Positions 45,651 through 57,705 of a stretch of 64,000 bases of DNA are shown in pieces. Made by a program: the position numbers and the translations under genes. Position 1 is the stretch's first letter, and every line of letters begins with the position of its first letter. The DNA comes from Paguma larvata (lineage: Eukaryota > Chordata > Mammalia > Carnivora > Viverridae): the NCBI GenBank assembly GCA_030068075.1, contig CM057829.1:87411889-87475888 (forward strand), read 5' to 3'. Below the pieces are notes generated by a model. It was not told the DNA's origin and made no database searches. It worked only from the letters and a program-made list of their open reading frames with translations.

Positions 45651-47880
45651 TCCAAAGCTGGACCAAAAATCTGGTACCTGAGGCAGAAAGATACTAAAAG
45701 TAAAAATTCTGAGGTTCCCAGGCTAAGAATCTTTGTTATAAAAATGTGTACATAGCCTATCAACGTGCCCGCATATACATTAGGGATAGAATGTTTTTAC
45801 GCAGTTTAGAGTTTGGTATATGATAGGTACAGATTTGAATTATGGTCATTTGTGTTTGGAAAATAGGCGTAATGAATCTCCATGACAATTTCATAATGTC
45901 AAATGGCATCAACGTGCAGAGAGGAAATGTCACAATTTATCTGGGGATAGAATTTTCAAAGTCCATGGAAATATAGGGAACTGTTTTTTTTTTTTTAAAT
46001 TATAACCCCACCAACACACGATGCTCTTTCAATCCACATGACCTATGTCAGACTTACGTCAGCAAAACTAATTCGCTTCTCCTTGTAAGTTTTTTCAAAG
46101 TATTTTTCTTCTTAGTATTCTTAACTCTCCTACTGATGACGATTTGATAATAGTGTAGGAAACTTTTTAATTTTGCTCTTTCAACGTATTTGGTGGCAAG
46201 GAAGAATTTCATAGGTTTCGAAGGACCACTTGACTACAGATAATACCACCTCGGCGGGAAAATTAGCTGTGGCTTCCTTGGCCTATTTGCGTCTGCCATC
46301 GGTGAGTGGGAGCCAGGCCGCATCCACTCAGAGGCACAGAGTGTGTGCGTCTCATCCCAACTCAGCACTGAGTGACTCCTCGAAACCAGTCCCAGTGGGA
46401 ATATTTACATGACAAAAATTGGAAAGCCCTACAAACCAGGGCCTTTCCCCCACCAGAGAGTTGGTGGCTCAACATTTATCAAAAGGCTTAAAAAGTCACC
46501 TTCGTTAACATTTGGTACTTTAATGTTCAAAACACTAAACAAAGAGATGGCCTAATTTGATTTACGGGGGAGGACTGAAGGCTGCCGAGTGAACACCGAA
46601 GCTAGCGGCTTGTCACGGAGGTGAGGGACCGAAGGTGCTGAGGAATAAGGCGGATGCTCCAGGACTCCATTCTGCTCAGACTCCAGGCCCCAGGAAACCC
46701 GACACAGAGCCGAGCGTAGGAAAGGAGACCCCTGACTTGGCAAGGAGCGTGAATATGGGCAATCGGAAGATATTTTGAAAGATAGAAGCAGAATAGTTGT
46801 ATGACAGTCTAATCTTTTTTTCTCTTTTCTGTGCAGATACGCACGGTCACGCACAGCGCCGACAAACGTTACGGTAACATATGGTAGGAACACACATCTG
46901 AAGGGCTTCCAATTTTACGAATATTTCTGACTATAAGCACTTATGGATATTGATTTTAGGTGTTACTGGGTGGAATTATTTTTAGGGCTTTTCAACAAAG
47001 GAATCAGGGCTTCCACACTATCAATGCTTAATTGGGGGTATCTGTCAGCAAAACATCTCAAATAAGAATAATGGTGTGCCAGAATCTGTATTACTATTAA
47101 TAATTCTCTAGCTTTTATGGTTGTAATCTTAGCAGCAATGTACAAATATTCTATGGAAAGTACTGCAGAAATAGAACTTCCCACTAAAAAAAAAACTAAC
47201 AAAATTAAATACATATTTACCCAAGAGACTGAAAAGAATATATGAGTACGTGTATGACTACGCATACGACAAGGTTCACGTAACGTAAAAGTATCTAATT
47301 GGGAGGAAATGGTCTTGTAATAAATTACCAACTTCTTTCATTCATAGATTTTAGCAAAACGGGTGCTAGCTCTGAACTGTTGTTACTGTAACTTAAAAAA
47401 AATCTTACTACATATAAAACATTTTTAAGTAGTCGCTGCTCAGAAGTTAATCTGAAATTTCTACTTTTTATATCACTACACAACTGATGACTAGTTTATG
47501 GACTAGCACAACATATAAAGAGTAAATAAAGCAACTTGACCGTGAAATCCTCCATACCAATATTAAAAATCATCGGATAGTACAGCAGTCCCTTTAGCCA
47601 TTCCCAATGACTAGACAGTCATTCATGTTCCCCAAATTTTAGGATGCCAAAAGTAAATGCATATTCTAGAAATCTAAAACAGGAAGAAAAATGGACTTAG
47701 AAATTATGGGCCCAAATAAAAAGAAATCATGCTTTAATGATTTTTTGAATCCTATCACCTGAGCAGTCATCACCTTCCAAATCTTCCTCTTAAATAATAC
47801 ATTTTAAATGTTTTTATTGTTAAGAAATTATAATGCAGGATCTTCAGGAAGCATTTAAAAGTGACCATAGTGAATACTTT
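45651..47880. other. Intergenic, no gene seen
   Basis: Mostly unique sequence. Minus-strand frames at 46552-46893 and 46963-47331 carry no recognisable domain. No splice-bounded exon found. Confidence 0.45.
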
Positions 47881-48079
47881 TTTTTTAAATGTTTATTTAT
47901 TTGTGGGGAGAGAGAGCGCATGAGCAAGGGCAAGCTGGAGAGGGGCAGAGAGACAGGGGGTCTGGAGCAGGTTCTGTGCTGAGAACAGACAGCCCGATGC
48001 GGGGCTCAAACCCACAACATGTGAGATCATGACCTGAGCCAGTCAGACGCTTAATCCACTGAGCCACCCAGGTGCCCCT
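47881..48079 (-). mobile_element. CAN SINE, antisense
   Basis: TTTTAAATGTTTATTTATTTG to GAGCCACCCAGGTGCCCC; TGAATACTTTTT / TCAATACTTTTT flank it. Confidence 0.9.
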
Positions 48080-48940
48080 GTAATCAATACTTTTTATAAG
48101 ACACCATGTACTGCTTAGTAACACTTTATCTAAAGTGTGCTTTGAGAGACTAGTTTCCAAGAAATGTTGACAAGTATTCCACAGAAAATTGGGGAACGCC
48201 ACAACCCTTACCTCATCTCACCTTCATAGTGTCCATTAAATATTAAAGGTTCTGAATTTCAACGGTAAAGAAAGCTGCCTAACTATCTGAATCCATGGTA
48301 TCCCATGCTTATTTCACCATAGCATTTTTTCTTAGCACATAAACCACTTTTGAAAATTGCTCTTGGGTTACTTATATGCATCCTGTAATCCTAATCCGCC
48401 CACCTCATGTATGCTAGCACGAGAGTTCTCAACATCTATTCGTTGTCCATATACATATACTGTTGACGAAGTGGATGGATGAATGTGTCTTACCTTGTGT
48501 GCCTCATTCCATTCTAGCTCACCAAAGTAGTTTGGGCACAACAAGAATTGCAGAACTCAGGAGCTAATTAGTAATTAAGGGACCGGCTTCTACGAAAAGC
48601 AAATGCCACAGTACATGATACCTTATAAGTAAAAGCAGGAAAACACTGTATCAAACTCTGGGTTAATACTCTGGTTTCTCTTCAGATCGCATAAATCTTT
48701 TGCCTTCTACAAACGCTGGTTTAAGTAACAAGCCAACCAAACTTTAAGCAAATAAATCTTATTTGGGGGAATTACTGAGAAAGGAAAGAGAGGTAAGTAA
48801 CAGTGTGAACGCAGTCTGCAGTTTAGTTGCGGACTCGTGTAATTTTAGGGTTTAAAATGAGCGGTGTCATTTCATAACATGAGGATGGATTGTGAGCGGT
48901 TAGTGCACAGATGAAGGCTCATCTACCAGGCTTAGCCTCG
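48080..48940. other. Intergenic, no gene seen
   Basis: Unique, AT-rich, no named repeats. Confidence 0.4.
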
Positions 48941-49700
48941 TCTGATTTCATAGAGGCTGCAACACAAACCTATTTACCCAAACCTTCCGTTATATTCAGC
49001 GGTGTCCTGAAATGATCAATTTTGAAAGTGAGCTAATGAGATACTCAAGCTTATCTTATTATTCTGAAGTACAGAATAATACAAACAATAAAAATCATTA
49101 GATATTGAACAGCAATTTTACACAAATAAAATTTGAAACATCTCAGTTAGTCGTCTGTACAGATTCTCATTTGTAACAGAAAGAGCTGTTTTATCTTCAG
49201 TGTAATCCACTCAATTTATTTGATCACATGACTGCTTTGCTTTTAAAGTTTTCCTTGAAATTTGATAGCTAAGACTGCACTAATTTACTTGGCCAAATGC
49301 CCTGATAAAAAAATCTTCTTTCCTCTGAAAATGTTAATTTCAACGTAATTACCCTTTGCCTTTCGAAATGCAATCAAATAAACCATTAATGGTATTCGTA
49401 TGCACAAAAATTTAAGCGCAAACTTCAGACTTAGAGGCAAAAATGTTAAATATGCTTTCTGCTGTGTCAAAGGAAAAATCTTGGCCTCTGTCCACATTTA
49501 TAAAATATATATAATAAATCATGATCTCTGATTAAAGTAGTTTATCTTCTCCCTTTGACTTGAGGCTATTGCTGTCAATCATCACCTCATTTGCTTATTG
49601 ACATTAACGTACTGCTAGAGAGCTAAGCTACAAGAAAAAAATCACAGTTGCTAGAATCGTGTTACAGCAATAGCTAACATTCTGGTAAGGGTCACCGACA
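48941..49700. promoter_or_regulatory. Candidate conserved non-coding element between POU3F2 and FBXL4
   Basis: About 760 bases free of repeats in an otherwise repeat-laden region, AT-rich with many TAAT/ATTA cores (such as AAACCATTAATGG near 49380 and TCATTTGCTTATTGAC near 49588). A distal brain enhancer of POU3F2 is a reasonable guess; a cross-species alignment is needed to tell. Confidence 0.35.
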
Positions 49701-50330
49701 ACATTTTCAGAATGGCTAAAAAAGAAAAGTCCTCCTGAAGTATTAATTTAGTATTAAATGTGCTAAAAGGGTCGAAACTAGATGCAACACTAAAAAAATG
49801 TGTGATAAATGGCTTTGGAAATGAAAATCACTGTGTCGAGAATAGGTGTCCTTTAATACTGTAAAGTAAAAAATGAAAAGTCAAACAATCGTTTTTAATT
49901 TCTGTGGTAACCAAATGGAATTTTTATTTGGTTTTGTATCTCTTTGGTTAGGATTACTGTAGTTGTAAATATGAGTTTCCAGTCTGAAGTTAATTCCTGG
50001 GAAACACCGAAAATAAAAACACTTCTGCCAAAAAAAATAATAAAAAATCACTTTTTCTTTGCTGCATATTGACTCAAAATTAATCACCCCAACAGAAAGG
50101 AAGAATGTTAACTGTATAAATTTTTTTTTACATATCGTTTATTTTAGGGTAGTTTAAATTGAGAGGATCCTTTAATTATGCTCACAGAGTCAAGGACATA
50201 TCTTTATCCAGTACTAGTCACCGGGAAGATCATTTATCTTACCAAAATGCTAATAAATATTTTTAAAAATTAAGATAGTTGACAATACTAATAACGATGG
50301 GTCATTTGGCTTCAAAGTTGAATGGATAGT
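49701..50330. other. Intergenic, nothing recognised
   Basis: AT-rich, no exon or named repeat. Confidence 0.4.
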
Positions 50331-50334
50331 CTAC

Positions 50335-51010
50335 ATATTCTGTCTTGTTAAGGGAACCCTTACGCACTGTTGGTGGGAATGTAAATTGATACAGCCATTA
50401 TGAAAAACAGTATGGAGGTTTCTCAAAAAATTAAAAATAGAGCTACCATAGGATCCAGCAATCCCACTTCTGGGTATATATCCAAAGGAAATGAAATCAG
50501 GATCTCCAAGAGATATCTGCACTCCCACATTCATTTCAGCCTCTGCCAACAGATGAGTGGATAAAGAAAATATGTGACGTGTGTGTGTAGAGAACACTGG
50601 AGAACACCGTGCTGAAACAAACCAGACACGGAAAGACAAATGCTGCATGATCTCGTTTTTATGTGGAATCTAATAAAATAGTCGAATTCATAGGAGTGTA
50701 ATGGTTACCAGGGACTAGGGGAGGGAGACGTGGGGAGATGTAGGTTAAAAGATAGAAAGTTTCAGTTATGCATGAAGAATAGGTTCTGGAGCTTTCACGT
50801 ACAATGTGACTACAGTAAACAGTACTTACCGTATACTTGAAATACGCTGGTCATTACCAAAAAAAAAAAAAAAAAAAAGTAACTAAAGAGATACATTTTT
50901 TAGCTTGAATGTGACAATGACTTCACAATGTATATGCAATGTATATCAAAGTGTATACTTTCAATATATACAATTCTTCGTTGCCAAATATACCTCAATA
51001 AAAAAGAAAA
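50335..51010 (+). mobile_element. LINE-1 3' end fragment, sense
   Basis: 'CGCACTGTTGGTGGGAATGTAAATTGATACAGCC', 'TATGGAGGTTTCTCAAAAAATTAAAAATAGAG', 'GGTATATATCCAAAGG' and the terminal 'ATACCTCAATAAAAAAGAAAA' are the mammalian L1 3' region in order. A poly(A) run sits at about 50860-50878 inside it. No coding potential remains. Confidence 0.8.
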
Positions 51011-51564
51011 TTACAAAATTCTCTTTTGTTATGGTAAAAATTTTTGGTTTTTTTCTAAGTCAATAAAATAGTGTTCTTCATATTAAAATCTAAATGGTAA
51101 AGTGAGAAACATAAAGGCTGAGAAGAGGTTTGGTAGTGGTGTATAAAATTAGAGAAGTGGGCAAACCTGAGCTTAGTAATTGATTTGAGAATATCCTAGA
51201 ACAGGGGTTACAAATTTGGTCCAGCAGCCGAATTCAGACTGCCACTGAAAATGGTTTTTCCATTTTCTATTGGTAAAAAATAAAATAAAATAGAAGGAAG
51301 AATATATTTTGTGACACATGAAAATTACATGAAATTAAACCTTCAGCGTCCATAGCAATGTGGCACATTCATTTATGTATCGTCTATAGCTGCTCCCACA
51401 CCACAGGGGAAGGGATGAGTAGCTGCAACAGAGACCTACGGTGTCACTCTGCTCTGTGCTTGTCACGTTACAAATCGCAGTGAAGCAGTTATAACGATTC
51501 ACATTCTGAACACCACACATCTTGTCCTACCACAAAATTTATTTATTACCAGCGGATACTCATA

Positions 51565-51777
51565 ATGCCAGAACAAAGAAAAGAAAAGGAAAAAAAGAAA
51601 CGTGGACTCAGATTTCATGTGCTGAAGGCATGGTGCAGTCTGGATAATTTTGTTGTCAAATTAGATGGCAAAGCACTGTGTTCAACATGCAGCGACACTG
51701 TAGCTGTTCTGGAAGAATACTGTACATACGGTGGAATTATCAGACGAAGTACTCATCACAGTGGCCAGAAAAATTAA
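51565..51777 (+). pseudogene. hAT transposase N-terminal relic
   Basis: Longest open piece of the Charlie transposase: 70 codons starting MPEQRKEKEKKKR, then a BED zinc-finger-like segment with CSTC and a shifted His pair (HH). It then hits TAA, and the reading continues in broken frames downstream. Confidence 0.6.
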
Positions 51778-52242
51778 AAAATTTAAAGCAAGGTATCTCA
51801 TTTTGTTACAGAACTTCTTTATAAAAATAAAAACATGAAAATAAAGCTGCCGGCAAAATAAGCTTCTGAGTGATTCATTTGTTAGCCAAGCAAGGAGAGC
51901 CTTTTACCAATGGCGAGTTAATTAAATTGTTTTTGATTCATCAGCTAAAGTGTCCAAAGTAAACTTGCTTACACTATTTAATTAGACTTTTGGCAATAAC
52001 AGTCGCTCGAAGAACGAACATTGGGAACAACATCAACTGCCAATAAAAAAAAAAAAGGCAAATGATTCTGAGTGGTTTTCCTTGGCTCTTGATGAGTCAA
52101 CAGATGTTACTGCTACTGCCTAGTTGTTGTGGTTTATTTGACAAGTCAATGCTGAGGTTGAAGTGATTGAAGAGTTAGTTTCTATGAATAGTCTGTGTGG
52201 AACAACTACAGGTAAGAGTATTTTCTAAGAAGTTAAGAAAAC

Positions 52243-52467
52243 ACGGGGTGCCTGGGTGGCTCAGTCGGTTGAGCATCCGACTTCGACTCAGGTCATGATC
52301 TCGTGGTCTGAGAGTTCGAGCCCCGCGTCGGGCTCTGTGCTGACAGCTCAGAGCCTGGAGCCTGCTTCGCATCCTGTGTCTCCCTCTCTCTCTGCCCCTC
52401 CCCAACTAATGCTCTGTCTCGCTCTGTCTCAAAAATAAACAAACATTAAAAAAATAAATTAAAAAAA
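52243..52467 (+). mobile_element. CAN SINE, young-looking, inside the Charlie relic
   Basis: Near-consensus felid body (GGGTGCCTGGGTGGCTCAGTCGG, CCCCGCGTCGGGCTCTGTGC) with AAAAATAAACAAACATTAAA tail. Perfect 16-bp duplication AAGAAGTTAAGAAAAC at 52227-52242 and 52468-52483. Confidence 0.95.
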
Positions 52468-53059
52468 AAGAAGTTAAGAAAACGTGACTTTGGTATAAGC
52501 TGAAGTAGAATCTGCTAAGATGTGTTACATTTGATGGTAAAAACATATGGAGCAAAAAAAAAAGGCTTAGGTGGTCAAATTTACAAAACTTGTGAAGATG
52601 TAAAGTATTAAAACCCTATGGTTACTTACTGTATTATTTATAGCAGGTTTTTGTGGAATATGTTTGACTTTCATCTTGTGTTAATGAACTAGTGCTCTCA
52701 ACAGTGAACTTTATGTAGCCAGCATCAGTTGTTATCTTTTGTCAGCTATGGAAAGTGACATCCTAAATTGTCCTACCACACTGAAGCTGGCTTAGCAGTG
52801 GTAGTTGTATTGTGAGTTTTTGAGTTCAGAATTGATACAGCAATTTTTCTGGACCAGAAGAAACACCCTCAACTACGGTTACAGAACACTGAATGGCTTT
52901 GGAATCTAGCTTCTGTTGCAGACTTGATGATGTTTTGTAATGAATTCAACCAAAAATTGAAACAGTACAAAACAATGGGAACAGTTACTCCCACTGCCTG
53001 CAGGATTCCAGAAAAGGTTCCTCTGGTTTCAAAGAGCATTCTAGAGTCATGCCTTTCAA

Positions 53060-53155
53060 AGGATGCCCTTGGACCGGCAGCATCACGTCAACCAATTACT
53101 CATTAAAACGCAAATTCTACTGAATCAGAAGCTCTGGAGGTGGAGACGGCAAAAC
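53060..53155. mobile_element. MER5-like fragment nested in the Charlie relic
   Basis: 'GGACCGGCAGCATCACG' and 'AAATTCTACTGAATCAGAAGCTCTGGAGGTGG' are the MER5 pattern in reverse. Confidence 0.5.
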
Positions 53156-54004
53156 ACTGCTCACGCAGGAAATATACACTAGAGTAATTTTGAAGACAAG
53201 AACATAATTTGAATCACAAAGTAACATCCAGGAGCTTTATATATTCTTGTGCTCTCAAAAGGGAAGACAAGAAGCAATACGTCTATTGTCGAATCTGCAG
53301 CAGATACATTTTCTGAGCTCAAACCAGAGATCCAGTAGTGTTTTTTTCCGACCCTGATGCAAATGTAAGGGAAATTTCCACTTTTCAAAATTCATTCAAT
53401 CGTGAAATTCAGCAGCTTCCACATAACCCTCAACTGGAAGGGATTAATCTGCAAGGCTCTAGCATGCTAAAAGTAGAAGACCAAGGGAAGAAAGAATCTA
53501 ATAGAATTCTACCAGTGCCTTCCAAGCGATAAACATGCTCAGGGAAAATACTTTCGTGGATTAACATATGTACTTGGCAATTCTTACTGTCTGAAAAGAT
53601 ATTTTCAAAGACAAAATATGTAAAATATACATATTTTTTCTATATGTAAGATATGGGCAAAATATGACCTCTTACTGGAGGTCAACATTAACAGATGAAC
53701 ACTTACAATCGATTCTGATGACAGGAAAGAGTAACTCTGAATCCCAGTTGAGTGAAAAATTATCCTCCCCATGAGTATTTCATTCTTCTCTCTAGTAGAA
53801 CCATACCACAAAAAAATTGTCCTCAATTACTATGTTTTGAATTCTGTCAATAAAAATTTTGTGGAAATTCCTTTTCTTCCTCGTTACATAACTATGTAAT
53901 AATCTCAATTTTGCCTCTTAGTCCATCACAGAAAATGTTTGCGGACCTCTGCTCTGGAATCAGAAGCCACCCTGCACACTTAAAACATAGGGTGAATGCG
54001 CTGC

Positions 54005-54215
54005 CTCTCAGCCAGATGTCTTAGGTATGTAAAACGGCTCTGTCACTAGCAGGCATGTGGGCAGGAAGACGTTCTTCAATCTTTCTTTGCCTCAGTTTCC
54101 TCAACTGTAACTAGAAGTTAGCTATCTTACAGGGGTGTTGTCGACATAGGAAATGCAAAGCCCACCAAAGAGGGTCTGGCAAAGTAAACACCAGCTCAAT
54201 GTCGGTTGCTAATTT
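54005..54215 (+). mobile_element. MIR fragment (probable)
   Basis: 'CTTCTTTGCCTCAGTTTCCTCAACTGTAA'-like core then 'TCTTACAGGGGTGTTGT' follow the MIR order. Confidence 0.6.
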
Positions 54216-54564
54216 AAGATAAAAGTACTACTTCACCCCGTTGGTAGTAGTCAAATTATAAATCTCATCCTCCTAAAAGTTCCACCGGATAAAACATCTA
54301 AAATGTTTACATACACTTGTGAGTGAGGAGAAAATCCAGGTGCATGAAGGTAACAGTGCAGGATAACCCAGCCCCCTCCCAACTGGCCTTGCTTCTGCCA
54401 TGAAACAGAAGATTCGGTGGGTTCTACCCTATGACAGCAATCCTCATCCAGATGGTTTCTTATATGGAAGGGACTGCACTGCTATTTTAATATTTCAAAT
54501 GTCACAGTATTACATTCTTTATATTCTAGAAAAGAATAAGCATAGTACTAATTTATAATATTTA

Positions 54565-54761
54565 CCTTAAAAATTTTTTAATGTTTTATTTTTTGAGAGC
54601 ATAAGCCAGGGGAGGGGGGCAAATAGAGAGGGGACAGAGAATCCAAAGCAGGCTCCGTGCTGACAACAGCGAGACCGATGTGGGGCTCGAACTCACAAAC
54701 CACAAGATCATGACCTGAGCCGAAGTCAGACGCTCAAACGACTGAGCCACCCAGGAGCCCC
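54565..54761 (-). mobile_element. CAN SINE, antisense
   Basis: TTTTAATGTTTTATTTTTTGAGAG to GAGCCACCCAGGAGCCCC. Flanked by AAATTTTT-type sequence. Confidence 0.88.
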
Positions 54762-54923
54762 AAATTTTTAAAATTTGACATATTATATGGCGTCACTCAA
54801 TAGTATATTCTTACTCATTCAATAAATATTTATTGACTACCTAATATTTGTCATATACATAAATTCACTAGCTTAAGCACTTTGGGGGAAAAATGCTTTC
54901 ATATAAGTACTTTTGAGAATACC

Positions 54924-54989
54924 CTCAAAAACTGCCTAGAGATATATATTAATATTCTCAAAAACTGCCTAGAGATATATATTAATCAT
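54924..54989. repeat. 33-bp tandem duplication
   Basis: Two copies with a 33-base period, each containing CTCAAAAACTGCCTAGAGAT followed by ATATATTAAT; near identical, so a recent duplication. Confidence 0.85.
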
Positions 54990-55041
54990 GCTAATTTTTT
55001 AACTAAATGTGCTTTTTCTTACATGACTACAAGAAGTTCTA

Positions 55042-55200
55042 GAGGAGTGATGTCCGACATGATAGCCACTAGCCCCGGGCGACTACTGAACACTGAAATG
55101 TGGCTAGCACAACTGAGGCGCGCAATTTTTAATTACACTGAACTATAAGTAAATAAAATAGCCACACAGGGCCAGCGGCTGCCAGACAGGACGGCAGAGC
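55042..55200. mobile_element. MITE-like DNA transposon relic
   Basis: Imperfect inverted ends: GTCCGACATGATAGCCACTAG at the left (55052) and, on the minus strand, GTCCTGTCTGGCAGCCGCTGG at the right. The inner 'GAAATGTGGCTAGCACAACTGAGG' belongs to a widespread mammalian MITE; family name not certain. Confidence 0.55.
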
Positions 55201-55446
55201 TTTACAGGACATTCCAGGACGTGCAGACATTGGAACTGAGCAGTCTGTCCTGTGTGGGAAAGTAAATTTTGTTACACTATACACTTAGTATTAGTTTGCG
55301 TCTCAGGACAGCCCTGTCTTTTCATGCCACAAAATATTGTTTACTTTCTTAGTAGCAGAACTAAATCAATTCCTTATTTAACAAAACAATGTTTGTTTTT
55401 CTCCACTATAACTGATTTCTAATTATTTAAGGTGCTGGGCACAGAA

Positions 55447-55610
55447 TATGTATATATATACATATAAAGATATATTTCATTCTATATATTTATATAATAT
55501 TTATATTTACATTATATTTATTATATATTGTATATGTATATTTATAATATATTTTTATTTTTATATTTATATGATATTTTATATATATATAGAATATAAA
55601 ATCCACATAT
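55447..55610. repeat. AT-rich (TA)n-like low-complexity tract
   Basis: About 160 bases of almost pure A/T with TATATA runs; prone to cruciform or slippage. Frames across it are meaningless. Confidence 0.85.
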
Positions 55611-55648
55611 ATTTCAGAAGTCTTAAGCCTCTCCCTCTGGCAAATTTT

Positions 55649-55865
55649 TTTTTTAATTTTTAATGTTTTATTTATTTTTGAGAGCAGGAGAGACAAAGCA
55701 TGAGCAGGGGAGGGGCAGAGAGAGAGGGAGACACAGAATCTGAAGCAGGCTCCAGGCTCTGAGCTATCAGCACAGAGCCCGACACGGGGCTCGAACCCAC
55801 AGACTGTGAGATCATGACCCAAGCCGAAGTCGGACGCTTAACCGACTGAGCCACTTGGGTGCCCC
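55649..55865 (-). mobile_element. CAN SINE, antisense
   Basis: TTTTAATGTTTTATTTATTTTTGAGAG to GAGCCACTTGGGTGCCCC. TCCCTCTGGCAAATTTT (left) and TCCTTCTGGCAAATTTT (right) are the duplication. Confidence 0.92.
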
Positions 55866-56515
55866 TCCTTCTGGCAAATTTTAAGGCATCTGTTAATGGT
55901 CGGAAAGCTATTTTGTTTAGTAGTTTACCGTTGTTCTTGATTATGCCCACATTTTTACACTGGTAGTAAAATAGTTAAGTACGTCAGAAGAAAAACAGAA
56001 AAACTAAAACTTTCCAGTTGAAGAGTTAATGTATCAGCTTAAAAAAAATAATCACAACATGAGAAAATAAGACTCTTCTTCTAACTAATGCTGAAAACTC
56101 TGTATACACGAAACAAAACACTGGCCAGGTCAAAAGGCTTATTATAAAAAGACATCTTTACATGGAGTTGTGAAAAATTAATTTTATTTTTAAATATCAT
56201 GATACTTTCTGGCTCAATGTATTCCTTTAAAAATAAGTTAAAAGGTTTCCATATTACTCTTTTATTACACATGTAATCATTGGCTAAAGAATAATATTAC
56301 TGATTAACATAAGGTAAAAATTATGTGACCCACTGACATATTCTTCAAGAAAAGCACTTACAATATTTTATGAAAATACTTGTTTACATTTTTACTTGAT
56401 TTAATGGACAATTTAATATTTTTCTTTAAAATCTACAAACGCCTTAATGGAGCAGCAATAAGACATTCCCACCAGTATAAAACGAAACAAAACCAACGCA
56501 AAAATAAAACCCTAC
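55866..56515. other. FBXL4 3' flank or distal 3'UTR
   Basis: AT-rich, no repeat identified. Minus-strand AATAAA signals lie at 56261-56266 and 56183-56188 and could end a longer FBXL4 transcript. Confidence 0.45.
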
Positions 56516-56529
56516 AAAAGCACATGGAT

Positions 56530-56535
56530 TTTATT
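56530..56535 (-). terminator. FBXL4 proximal poly(A) signal (candidate)
   Basis: On the minus strand AATAAA lies 17 bases after the stop codon, followed by a GU/U-rich stretch (GGGTTTTATTTTTGCGTTGG, about 56496) fitting a downstream element. It would give an unusually short 3'UTR. Confidence 0.5.
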
Positions 56536-56552
56536 CTAGAACATACATTCAG

Positions 56553-57409
<857 letters not shown>

Positions 57410-57530
57410 ATTCAAACACTTCTGTGCTCTGGCAGCACAGAGCTTGCTTGAGATTCTCTCTCTCTGTCCCTCCCCTACTCATGCTCTCTCTCAAATAAAT
57501 ACATAAACTTTAAAAAAAAATTATAAAAAA
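57410..57530 (+). mobile_element. CAN SINE, 5'-truncated
   Basis: CTCTGGCAGCACAGAGCTTGCTTGAGATTCTC, CT-rich stretch and AATAAATACATAAACTTTAAAAA tail; the tRNA-like head is missing. Confidence 0.75.
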
Positions 57531-57534
57531 AATT

Positions 57535-57705
57535 CAGATTCCTTATTAGCCATGAGACCGTGAGCAAGTCACTTAACTTGTTTCAGCCTGTTTCCACTTC
57601 TGTGGCTATGATAACAACTCTCTCATGCATTGTTGTAAGGGTTAAATCAGTGGTATATGCTCGGAATACTATAAAGCATACAGTAACATTGCTGTTAACA
57701 TTATT
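57535..57705 (+). mobile_element. MIR (probable)
   Basis: 'GTGAGCAAGTCACTTAACTTGTTTCAGCCTG' and 'GCATTGTTGTAAGGGTTAAAT' match MIR order. Confidence 0.65.

Larger units (their letters stand above)
51202..53951 (+). mobile_element. Degraded hAT-Charlie autonomous DNA transposon
   Basis: Charlie-type inverted termini: CAGGGGTTACAAATTT at the left and (minus strand) CAGAGGTCCGCAAAC at the right. They are flanked by 8-bp sites TCCTAGAA (51194-51201) and CTCTGGAA (53952-53959), which differ only by transitions and fit the hAT-Charlie NTCTAGAN preference. A transposase relic can be read in broken frames: a BED-finger-like start (51565-51774, with a C-x2-C), a 'GEPFTNGELIK'-like motif (about 51885), a DEST motif (52091-52102) where the first catalytic Asp sits, and a C-terminal dimerisation-region relic (about 53400-53720). 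Many stops and frameshifts; not functional. A CAN SINE and a MER5 piece are nested in it. Confidence 0.75.

Noticed and set aside
53357..53364. Perfect octamer ATGCAAAT
   Set aside because: It lies inside the degraded Charlie transposase region and has no supporting motifs.
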